This document shows, piece by piece, positions 1-4,841 of a stretch of DNA of 6,697 bases. The position numbers were made by a program, and so were the translations under genes. This stretch comes from CAZYWA01 sp964650975 [NCBI: uncultured bacterium] (GTDB lineage: Bacteria; JADJOY01). Every line of letters begins with the position of its first letter. The stretch's first letter is position 1. The notes under the pieces are model-generated. The model saw nothing but the letters and a program-made list of their open reading frames with translations. It had not been told where the DNA came from and did not search any database. The stretch is from contig CAZYWA010000449.1 of NCBI GenBank assembly GCA_964650975.1, forward strand, positions 1-6,697, written 5' to 3'.

Positions 1-305
1 CCGAAGGGCATCGCCTTGGCAAACCCTGTACTTTCTTGGTCCACCTTGGACCGATCGAGGGAAATCGTGGCTCCGGCGGGTTCGTTTGCGACGGATTCGA
101 CGTCCAGGGCGACCAGCTCGCTGCGGCGGAACGCACCGACGAAGCCTACGAGGAGGAGCGCGCGGTCGCGGATGCCGACCAGGGTCGGTGGCAGCGTGGC
201 CAGCATCGCCCTCAGCTCGGCCTCGGTGACCGGCGCCTTCTGGCGAGCCGGGCCTCGGCACCCCCAAGGTCGCCGAACTTCGCGTCGCTCGTGCGGTTCT
301 TCGAC
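1..305 (-). pseudogene. Tyrosine recombinase (phage-type integrase), catalytic-domain fragment
   Basis: The minus-strand frame reads ARQKAPVTEAELRAML, then IRDRALLLVGFVGAFRRSEL, then VALDVESV and a strand ending SLDRSKVDQE. This is the characteristic start of the tyrosine recombinase catalytic domain; the FRRSEL box carries the first catalytic arginine, and RSKVDQE matches the beta-strand segment with the catalytic lysine. The H-x-x-R box and nucleophilic tyrosine would lie past the left edge, so integrity of the catalytic part cannot be judged. The frame is closed by a TGA at 306-308, and no N-terminal SAM-like core-binding domain is visible upstream; that space holds an unrelated-looking ORF. 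Recognisable homology starts near 250. The alternative frame just upstream reads TLGVPRP, typical of the inter-domain linker, so one extra base near 249-252 is also possible. It is a truncated or frameshifted integrase, probably a remnant of an integrated element. The family call is firm; the broken state is an inference. Confidence 0.8.
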
Positions 306-714
306 TCATCTTCGAGCCAAAGCTTCATCACCAAGCCGGCGACGTTGAGCCGCACAGCCTCGACCGGATCAGCAAGTGCGGCTGTGAGTGCAACCACCGG
401 TTCACACATCGCCGTCCAGCTCGCGCCCATGGACTGTCGGACGAAGGACCAGACATCAACCTCGCGCGGACGCGCCGCAAGCTGCCGCAGGACCGGGGCG
501 CCGATGACCCACGCTTTGTCGCCTACCGAACTTCGAACCTCTGCCAGCGCACCAGATTCCAGGCCATCCGACCCAGGGCATCGAGGCGATCCAGACCCCC
601 GAGCACAAATGACGCATTCTGCCGCACCCAGTCTGGAGCCGGGTTGGCAACCGACTCGATCAGCTTGCGCATAGCCGCTGAGAACGTGGACGCCAATGAA
701 CTCTCGCTGCTCAT
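212..714 (-). pseudogene. Unknown protein, interrupted by one frameshift
   Basis: I do not recognise this protein. A protein-like N-terminus begins at ATG 714 (MSSESSLASTFSAAMRKL...), with segments such as NPAPDWVRQNASFVLGGLD, and stops at TAG 523. The neighbouring frame then continues with VGDKAWVIGAPVLRQLAARP, a WSFVRQSMGASW segment and an alanine/leucine-rich helix-like stretch (ALTAALADPVEAVRLNVAG), ending at TGA 212-214. Adding one T to the TT run near 527 joins them into about 167 residues. No signal peptide, membrane segment or catalytic motif is visible. The last 90 bases overlap the recombinase fragment in another frame, so either two genes overlap or a deletion fused them. The ribosome site is weak (GAAG a few bases before the ATG). 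It lies 84 nt downstream of the zinc-ribbon genes on the same strand and could share their transcript. Confidence 0.45.
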
Positions 715-798
715 GACGCTTCACACTGCCGCCGCCCATGTGTCGTCGTCATGGTCTGGTAGCGACGTCATCGCGACAGCGCGCGAACTCGCGGGCCG

Positions 799-972
799 CT
801 ATAAGGGCTCCGGCTCCGGTCGCCACGAGTGCCCGCACTCTTGGCACATCCAGCTCGCCGGGCCTTCGCTGGGCTCCTCCCGGGGATCGACGCGGATACT
901 CCACGTGAGCCGCTCCCCGGCGGCCACGCCGCACTTCGGGCACACGGGCCGCTTCGGTTTCTCACCAGTCAT
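799..972 (-). CDS. Small zinc-ribbon protein ZR-A (57 aa)
   Basis: This 57-residue protein begins MTGEKPKRPVCPKCG and has CPKC at 11-14 and CQEC at 43-46, followed by GHSWRPEPEPL. Two CxxC knuckles about 28 residues apart are the layout of a single zinc ribbon, so four-cysteine zinc binding is a reasonable inference. Between the knuckles lies a charged stretch with REEPSEGP. The start at 972 is supported by a GAGG ribosome site (978-981) five bases upstream, which overlaps the stop codon of ZR-B. It is the last of three tandem paralogues and shares a nearly identical 32-bp stretch with ZR-B. The function is unknown: such ribbons can bind nucleic acid or protein. It is too short to contain an enzyme, and no membrane segment is present. 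Confidence 0.75.
   Translation of the reverse strand: MTGEKPKRPVCPKCGVAAGERLTWSIRVDPREEPSEGPASWMCQECGHSWRPEPEPL
929..960. repeat. 32-bp near-identical direct repeat, copy 1 (within ZR-A)
   Basis: This stretch matches 1119-1150 with two mismatches. It encodes the N-terminal KxKRPVCPKCG part of ZR-A, as copy 2 does in ZR-B. The match at DNA level is tighter than between other array members, which points to a recent duplication or to gene conversion between A and B. Confidence 0.7.
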
Positions 973-979
973 GAGCGCC

Positions 980-1162
980 TCACACGTCCGCAGCCGCGTC
1001 CCGCTCCCACCGATGCATGCACCCCCAGCACCGCCAGCCCCGCGGCTCCCGAGTGGGCGCCTTCTCGTCCTCGCCGCCGCGCTGAGTCTCGGTCACCAGC
1101 TCGTAGAGATTCGCACTGCCGCACTTTGGGCACACGGGCCGCTTCGATTTGTCGTCGGTCAT
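980..1162 (-). CDS. Small zinc-ribbon protein ZR-B (60 aa)
   Basis: This 60-residue protein begins MTDDKSKRPVCPKCGSANLY. It has the first knuckle CPKC at 11-14 and the second CWGC at 45-48, followed by MHRWERDAAADV. The pattern CxxC, a ~30-residue linker, W-x-C-x-x-C, then M/G-H-x-W is shared with ZR-A and ZR-C, showing one family. Its ATG shares a base with the TGA of ZR-C (TGATG at 1160-1164), and ZR-A starts 7 nt after its stop, so the three are probably translated from one mRNA in the order C-B-A. The tryptophans and basic residues around the second knuckle could make a nucleic-acid or protein contact surface, but that is speculation. No known functional family was recognised. Confidence 0.78.
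   Translation of the reverse strand: MTDDKSKRPVCPKCGSANLYELVTETQRGGEDEKAPTREPRGWRCWGCMHRWERDAAADV
1119..1150. repeat. 32-bp near-identical direct repeat, copy 2 (within ZR-B)
   Basis: This is the partner of 929-960, offset by 190 bp, roughly one gene length. Both mismatches are transitions. Confidence 0.7.
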
Positions 1163-1380
1163 CACGCGTCCACTTCCCGGTCTCGGTCCCACGTGTGCAT
1201 GCACCACCAACAACGCCATTGACGGGTCTGCCCGACTGGCTCGCTCTCGCCCGGACGCTCCGTCTCGATCACCAGCTCCTCGATCTTCGACCTCCCGCAT
1301 TTCGGGTACGTGGGCCGATCGGGCCTGTGGTGCAATTCGGTGGTCATGCAAAGGGCAGTCGGCGCGGTCCGGCGCGCCAT
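1162..1380 (-). CDS. Degenerate zinc-ribbon protein ZR-C (72 aa), first gene of the array
   Basis: This is the promoter-proximal member of the array. The ATG at 1380 is preferred because GGAG (1386-1389) sits five bases upstream; the inner ATG at 1347, which aligns with the ZR-A/B starts, has no ribosome site. From 1380 the protein is 72 residues, beginning MARRTAPTALCMTTEL; from 1347 it would be 61. The first knuckle reads YPKC: the codon expected to be TGC is TAC, so one of four zinc ligands is lost by a single base change. The second knuckle, RCWWCMHTWDRD, is intact. The extra cysteine in the N-terminal extension (ALC) might substitute, but its position is unusual. It is divergent from receiver RR1 across a 158-bp spacer and ends in the TGATG overlap with ZR-B. 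Confidence 0.72.
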   Translation of the reverse strand: MARRTAPTALCMTTELHHRPDRPTYPKCGRSKIEELVIETERPGESEPVGQTRQWRCWWCMHTWDRDREVDA

Positions 1381-1538
1381 CGTCTCTCCGACGCCACAGC
1401 AGAAGTATCGATCGCGCTGACACCGACCGTCGACACTTCCTCGCGAGGGCATGCCGCCGCCACCGACGTTGGTGTCATCTGAGCGACATCCACTACGCGC
1501 TAGGAGCGGACTCGAGCTGAACCCTCCGAGGGAGGCCA
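1381..1538. promoter_or_regulatory. Divergent intergenic region between ZR-C and RR1
   Basis: This 158-bp spacer must hold the promoters for the minus-strand zinc-ribbon genes and for plus-strand RR1. Ribosome sites are seen at both ends: GGAG for ZR-C and GAGGGAGG (1528-1535) for RR1. I see no convincing -35/-10 pair and no strong palindrome. Its role as a promoter region rests on gene orientation. Confidence 0.45.
1386..1389 (-). promoter_or_regulatory. Ribosome binding site deciding the ZR-C start
   Basis: On the minus strand GGAG is followed by the 5-nt spacer AGACG and then the ATG at 1380. This is the best Shine-Dalgarno match in the zinc-ribbon group, and it favours the longer 72-residue form of ZR-C over the start at 1347. 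Confidence 0.6.
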
Positions 1539-1934
1539 ATGCCGGTTCCATTTCGCATCCTCGTCATCGACGACGAGCCCGGATTCTGCACGCTGGTCAC
1601 GCGAGTGCTCACGCGCGACGGTGACTCTGTCGCGAGCGCGTCGACCGGCGGGGACGGCATCGCGATGTTCCACGGGGCGCTCGCACGCGGCGAGCCGGTC
1701 CAGGTCGTCGTGACCGATCTGACAATGGGACCCGTGAATGGGATGGCGGTGGCGGCGGAGGTGAAGGCCGCTGCACCAGGAACGTTCGTTGTGCTGGTGA
1801 CCGGCACCACGGTCGGGTCGCCGCCGATCCCGAACATCGACCTGATCCTGCAGAAGCCGTTCAGGTTCGACGAGTTGCGGCGGGCGATTCGCAAGTTCGC
1901 GAGCCGGCGCAGCGAAGCGGTGCGAAGAAGCTGA
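1539..1934 (+). CDS. Stand-alone response regulator receiver protein RR1 (131 aa)
   Basis: This is a single CheY-like receiver domain with no output domain. It begins MPVPFRILVIDDEPGFC. The acidic pair is D11/D12, the phosphoacceptor aspartate is D60 in VVVTDLTMG, the switch threonine is T88 in VLVTGT, and the conserved lysine is K106 in QKPF. All active-site residues are present, so phosphorylation by a histidine kinase is expected from family knowledge. No kinase gene is in the window. The C-terminus is basic (RKFASRRSEAVRRS). The start follows a strong GAGGGAGG. It is divergent from ZR-C and convergent with ZR-D, 51 bp away. It aligns with RR2 essentially without gaps, including the unusual LARGEP insert just before the phospho-aspartate strand. 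Such proteins act through protein-protein contacts or phosphorelays; the partner here is unknown. Confidence 0.9.
   Translation: MPVPFRILVIDDEPGFCTLVTRVLTRDGDSVASASTGGDGIAMFHGALARGEPVQVVVTDLTMGPVNGMAVAAEVKAAAPGTFVVLVTGTTVGSPPIPNIDLILQKPFRFDELRRAIRKFASRRSEAVRRS
1554..1571. repeat. 18-bp exact direct repeat, copy 1 (start of RR1)
   Basis: The 18 bases here are identical to 2323-2340. They encode RILVID in both receivers and are one of the best-preserved stretches of the RR1/RR2 duplication. Confidence 0.65.
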
Positions 1935-1952
1935 GCAATCCGGGCGTCCTCC

Positions 1953-1973
1953 AAATTTAGAGCGCTCGGCTCT
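1953..1973. terminator. Possible terminator between convergent RR1 and ZR-D
   Basis: AGAGC (1959-1963) can pair with GCTCT (1969-1973) around a 5-nt loop. Read on the minus strand it is followed by AAATTT (1958-1953). A wider arm pair, CGGGCG (1941-1946) with CGCCCG (1978-1983), encloses it. The stem is short and the T tract weak, so this is only a candidate, supported mainly by its place between two converging genes. Confidence 0.25.
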
Positions 1974-1985
1974 CCGGCGCCCGAA

Positions 1986-2166
1986 CTATCCCGGCGACGG
2001 CGCTGCCTCGTCGGTCCGATGGTGACCGCACGCACGGCACAACCACCGGTAGAACGCGGTCCGCCCGGTCCCCGGGGCGGCGCTTGCCGACGATCGTGAC
2101 CACCGGCTCGACGTCGCTGCTGCGGCACTTCGGACAATTCGGGTGCACTGGGGCCTTGTCGGTCAT
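1986..2166 (-). pseudogene. Fourth zinc-ribbon gene ZR-D, one frameshift
   Basis: From ATG 2166 the protein reads MTDKAPVHPNCPKCRSSDVE, with a normal first CPKC knuckle and then VTIVGKRRPG. In the neighbouring frame the second half of the family pattern appears: AFYRWLCRACGHHRTDEA, ending PSPG at TAG 1986-1988. Removing one G from the CCCCGGGG run near 2070-2077 joins both parts into a 59-residue protein with CPKC and CRAC knuckles, close in length to ZR-A and ZR-B. Left as it is, the first frame runs on without the second knuckle. No clear ribosome site is seen before 2166. It is divergent from RR2, mirroring the ZR-C/RR1 arrangement. It may be a true inactivated copy or an assembly indel. 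Confidence 0.65.
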
Positions 2167-2307
2167 CGGGTGGTCTCGGATGAAGGGTGACGCGCGAGCG
2201 TTTCGCGTGCCCGACCGCCGCGCAAGGCCGATCCGGAGGCCGAATCGATCATCTCGGCCGGCGCAAGCGTCTAACCCAACGAGTCGCCACACCCGAAGCG
2301 CATAGAC
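2167..2307. promoter_or_regulatory. Divergent intergenic region between ZR-D and RR2, with an interrupted palindrome
   Basis: This 141-bp spacer is the counterpart of 1381-1538. It contains the arms GGCCGA (2238-2243) and TCGGCC (2254-2259) separated by 10 bp that include ATCGAT, a spacing that could suit a dimeric regulator. No -35/-10 pair is convincing. I did not find the same palindrome in the ZR-C/RR1 spacer, so a shared operator is not supported. Confidence 0.35.
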
Positions 2308-2700
2308 ATGCCAGGCCCCCTCCGCATCCTCGTCATCGACAACGACCCCGCGCTCTGCAGGGTGCTGACACACGCGCTCGCGATCGACGGACATGCCGCG
2401 GCGAGCGCGTCGTCCGGTGAGCACGCCCTGGCGATGTTCAAGGGCTCACTCGCGCGAGGTGAGCCCTTTCATGTGGTGGTCACCGACCTCGCCATAGGCG
2501 GTGTCGACGGTACGGCGGTCGCGACGACCGTGAGAGCCCTTGCTCCGCGAACCTTCCTCATTCTGCTGGTCGCAGACGGAACAGAACGGCAAGCGATGCC
2601 ATCGGTCAACAGGACGCTACCGAAGCCGTGCACCCCGGACCAGTTGCGACACGCGATTCGCGGTCTCGCGAAACGGCACAACACCACGATGGGCCGCTGA
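2308..2700 (+). CDS. Stand-alone receiver protein RR2, diverged (130 aa)
   Basis: This is a paralogue of RR1 with the same length and layout, beginning MPGPLRILVIDNDPALC. The acidic site is D11/D13 (DND), the phospho-aspartate D60 lies in VVVTDLAIG, and the lysine is K106 in LPKPC. The position of the conserved Thr/Ser (T88 in RR1) is valine here, in ILLVADGT. In receivers this hydroxyl residue contacts the phosphoryl group and drives the conformational switch, so signalling is probably altered or constitutive; that is an inference. The ribosome site is weak (GAAG several bases before the ATG), against a strong one for RR1. It is divergent from ZR-D and followed 89 bp later by the AT-hook gene on the same strand. 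There is no output domain. Confidence 0.87.
   Translation: MPGPLRILVIDNDPALCRVLTHALAIDGHAAASASSGEHALAMFKGSLARGEPFHVVVTDLAIGGVDGTAVATTVRALAPRTFLILLVADGTERQAMPSVNRTLPKPCTPDQLRHAIRGLAKRHNTTMGR
2323..2340. repeat. 18-bp exact direct repeat, copy 2 (start of RR2)
   Basis: This copy is identical to 1554-1571. The unit spacing of about 769 bp equals the distance between the RR1 and RR2 starts. Confidence 0.65.
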
Positions 2701-2789
2701 CCCGCTGCGCCTTGTTCCCCAGCCGGAGGACCTTTACGGTGATGTAGCGGTGCCGGTTCACCCACCCACACACCCAAAGGGATTTTGAG

Positions 2790-3308
2790 ATGCCTACCCC
2801 TAACCTCGCAAAGCAAGCTCACGCCGTCCGCATCGGCCTCATCCAGCTCGAGCGCAACCTCGAGGATCTGCTCGGCTCCGTGGGTGGATCGATCGGGTCT
2901 GCCCTCAGCGACCGGGTCGGGGAGCCACTCAAGGCACTCTCGGGACACGTGAACCCTCTCCTCGCGCTCCTCGGAACGGGCGCCGTCGTGGCAACGGTGG
3001 TGGCTGCTCGCCGAAGCCCAGGTCGGCCACCGAAGGATGCGGCGGCGCCGGCACCAGCGAAGCGCGGGCCGGGCCGACCCCGGAAGGAGGCCTCCGTAGC
3101 GGCTGCGCCGGCACCAGTGGAAGCACCCAAGCCACGCAAGCGGCGCGTCGGCGGGCGCGGACGGAAGGCGAATCTCACCGCCGAGGCGATTCAGGCGGCG
3201 CTCAAAGCAAGCGGTGGGAACAAGAGCGCCGCGGCGCGGGCACTCGGAGTGAGTCAGCCCACCTTCTACAAGTATCTCGGGGCCGCGAGGGGCAAGAAGA
3301 AGAAATAG
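2790..3308 (+). CDS. AT-hook and Fis-type HTH DNA-binding protein with a hydrophobic segment (172 aa)
   Basis: Three regions are visible. Residues 1-50 are predicted helical with alternating charge (IGLIQLERNLEDLLGSVGG). Residues 55-73 form an uninterrupted hydrophobic stretch (NPLLALLGTGAVVATVVAA) followed by RR, which could be a single membrane helix. Residues 75-126 are basic and Pro/Ala-rich with AT-hook cores: SPGRPPK, GPGRPRK and the variant GGRGRK. Residues 127-163 match the Fis/NtrC C-terminal helix-turn-helix (AIQAALKASGGNKSAAARAL, then VSQPTFYKYL), and a poly-lysine tail follows. The start is supported by AAAGGGA (2776-2782) seven bases upstream. AT-hooks bind the minor groove of AT-rich DNA and the Fis HTH contacts the major groove, so a nucleoid-associated or regulatory role is likely. 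Targets are unknown. Whether the hydrophobic segment is membrane-inserted or just a buried helix cannot be decided here. Confidence 0.85.
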   Translation: MPTPNLAKQAHAVRIGLIQLERNLEDLLGSVGGSIGSALSDRVGEPLKALSGHVNPLLALLGTGAVVATVVAARRSPGRPPKDAAAPAPAKRGPGRPRKEASVAAAPAPVEAPKPRKRRVGGRGRKANLTAEAIQAALKASGGNKSAAARALGVSQPTFYKYLGAARGKKKK

Positions 3309-3480
3309 CCCCGCGGCCGGATTCGGCGCGGACCCCACCTGGCGCTGATCGCGATCGGCCACGGACCGGGGCACTGCCTCTGACGTCGAGGCTCTGTCAG
3401 CGGTCGAGCTCGCGCATGAGAGCAGCGAGCCGTTCGATGCAGTGGCCACTGAGACGACTTCCTCACCAAGGCAAGGAACC
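3309..3480. other. Intergenic region before the VOC gene
   Basis: This 172-bp spacer has a short inverted repeat, CTGAC and GTCAG, near 3380-3402, and the AAGGA ribosome site (3473-3477) of the VOC gene at its end. I see no convincing promoter, terminator or additional gene. A short minus-strand reading frame ending in LMRELDR is too small to call. Confidence 0.3.
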
Positions 3481-3918
3481 ATGACGACGAAACCCGTTCC
3501 TGACGGCTACCACAGCGTGACCCCGTACCTGACCGTGACTGGCGTCGCCAAGCTGATCGACTTCTTGAAGGAAGCGTTCGCCGCCGTGGAGACCGAGCGC
3601 ATGACCCGGCCCGACGGAACCGTTGGGCATGCCGAGGTCCGAATTGGCGACTCGATGGTGATGATGGGCGAGGCCAGCGACGCGTGGAAGCCGATGCCGA
3701 GCGCCCTCTACCTGTACGTGGCAGACGTCGATGTGGCCTACCGGCGCGCACTCGCTGCAGGCGGTACCTCGACGATGGAGCCCATGGACCAGTTCTACGG
3801 TGATCGCAGCGGCGGCGTGAAGGACCCGGCCGGAAACATCTGGTGGATCGCGACGCGCGTCGAGAATCTCTCAAGAGAGGAGTTGGAACGACGCGCTGAA
3901 ACGGTGTTCAAGAAGTAG
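3481..3918 (+). CDS. VOC superfamily (glyoxalase/PhnB-like) protein (145 aa)
   Basis: The protein begins MTTKPVPDGYHSVTPYLTVT. It has the paired beta-alpha-beta-beta-beta modules of the vicinal-oxygen-chelate fold: module 1 covers about residues 11-65 (PYLTVTGVAKLIDFLKEAF, then GHAEVRIGDSMVMMGEA), and module 2 about 75-127 (YLYVADVDVAYRRALAAGG, then FYGDRSGGVKDPAGNIWWIA). The closing GDR...V.DP.GN.W.IAT signature is typical of the PhnB-like branch, whose members include glyoxalase-like enzymes, resistance proteins and many of unknown substrate. H50 and the acidic residues of module 2 are possible metal ligands, but I cannot assign a substrate. The start at 3481 is preferred over an in-frame ATG at 3442 because AAGGA precedes it and the fold starts shortly after. 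The gene is intact and its last 11 bases overlap the end of the convergent hydrolase gene. Confidence 0.9.
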   Translation: MTTKPVPDGYHSVTPYLTVTGVAKLIDFLKEAFAAVETERMTRPDGTVGHAEVRIGDSMVMMGEASDAWKPMPSALYLYVADVDVAYRRALAAGGTSTMEPMDQFYGDRSGGVKDPAGNIWWIATRVENLSREELERRAETVFKK

Positions 3919-4676
3919 TCGGCGTCGAGGTCTTGGCGAGCGGCGAGCCTTCGTTCGGCCGCATCAGCTTCGCATCGAGCAGCGCGAGCAGGGTCTCCCA
4001 GTGGCGCTCGCTCGCGGCCTGATCGTAGGCCGGCGTGTCGCGAAACACCCAGCCGTGTTTGGCGGGATACGTCTCGATGCGATGGTCGACACCGGCGTGC
4101 GTGAGCGCCTCCTCAAGCCGCGCCTTCATCTCGTCGGGGAACGAAGGATCGTCCGTCGCGCCGGCGACGTAGACGCGGGAGCGAATCCGCGGCGCGAGCA
4201 GGTGCGGGCTGTCGGGCTGGTCGCTGGCGAGGCGGCCGCCGTGGTACGAGGCGGTCGCCACGATGCGATCCGGGTAGGTCCCCGCCGCCGTGAGCGACAT
4301 GAGCCCACCCATGCAGTAGCCGGTGGTGCCGACACCTCCGGGCTCCACATCGGGCGAGCGCGCAAGGAAGTCGAGAAAGGCCCGGTGTCGGACATGACGT
4401 TACCGGGGTCGCCAGCGCGAGGAACCTCTCCCTCAGCATCCTTCGCTTCTCAGGGTCGGAGAAGATCGTGTGCGGATCCATCGGCTCGTAGGCTCCCGAG
4501 CGGTGGAAGAGGTCCGCAGCAGCACGAAGTAGCCGTGTGTCGCGAGCCGCTCGCCGATCTCCAGCATGGCGGGCCGGATACCGAGGCCATCCATGAAGAT
4601 CTGGACCGCCGCTGGCGGGGTGAAACAGGTAGCTCGGGCAGGCGCCGTCCCGGGTCTCGATCTCGATCCGCTTCAC
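3908..4676 (-). pseudogene. Dienelactone hydrolase family protein, about four frameshifts
   Basis: The alpha/beta-hydrolase protein is clear but spread over three reading frames. In order: VKRIEIETRDGACPSYLFHP (GTG start at 4676); AVQIFMDGLGIRPAMLEIGE; DLFHRSGAYEPMDPHTIFSD; GNVMSDTGPF; then LDFLARSPDVEPGGVGTTG, the nucleophile box GYCMGG, VYVAGATDDPSFPDE with the acid, and AKHGWVFRDTPAYD with the histidine. The C-terminal half from about 4375 is open to TGA 3908-3910 and carries the whole Cys-Asp-His triad. Breaks lie near 4606-4622, 4511-4518, 4403-4410 and 4372-4380; the last three are each cured by one added C or G in a short run. Restored length is about 256 residues, normal for the family, which hydrolyses dienelactones or similar esters in aromatic degradation. 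An alternative GTG start lies at 4709. It could be a decaying gene or a poorly called sequence. Confidence 0.8.
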
Positions 4677-4792
4677 GAACGCACCTTCGCACGAAGCGGC
4701 GCCGATCACGAGGAAGCGGGCGCGGCGCCGGAGAGTGAGCTACCTGCTGCTGCATGGCCTGACGCGCCGCTCCATGCGGAGTCTGCGGGCGC

Positions 4793-4807
4793 GCCGCCCT
4801 GGGCGGC
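4793..4807. other. Strong hairpin between the cyclase gene and the hydrolase gene
   Basis: GCCGCC (4793-4798) pairs perfectly with GGCGGC (4802-4807) around a 3-nt loop. On the plus strand it is followed by a pyrimidine-rich tail with TTTT (tccctcttttgtt), the form of an intrinsic terminator. No plus-strand gene was found upstream of it. In the minus direction, which both flanking genes use, there is no T tract. It may limit read-through or stabilise the 3' end of the cyclase mRNA. Confidence 0.35.
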
Positions 4808-4841
4808 TCCCTCTTTTGTTCCATTGACGAAGCCGGCCATA

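Noticed and set aside
36-674. Long plus-strand open frame of 212 codons
   Set aside because: It is antisense to the recombinase and unknown gene; the composition is Ser/Arg/Pro-rich with no motif, a typical high-GC shadow.
799-1150. CRISPR-like or transposon terminal repeats suggested by repeated motifs in the array
   Set aside because: The repeats are direct, occur twice, lie inside coding frames and match paralogous protein motifs; there are no spacers, inverted ends or transposase.
644-1482. Overlapping plus-strand open frames across the zinc-ribbon array
   Set aside because: They lie opposite the coupled ZR genes, are Pro/Arg/His-rich, and lack ribosome sites and motifs.
2701-2789. Promoter for the AT-hook gene (TTGTTC with a downstream TTTACG)
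   Set aside because: Both elements match the consensus poorly; only the ribosome site is supportable.
3420-3480. Possible C-terminal end of a minus-strand regulator (LAALMRELDR then stop)
   Set aside because: Only about 20 residues are open upstream before a stop, too little to support a gene.
2469-3482. Minus-strand open frame of 337 codons
   Set aside because: It is antisense to RR2 and the AT-hook gene, both of which have clear family motifs; its protein is low-complexity with no recognisable domain.
3266-3874. Minus-strand frame opposite the VOC gene
   Set aside because: It is Arg/Ser-dominated, as expected from reverse reading of a high-GC gene.
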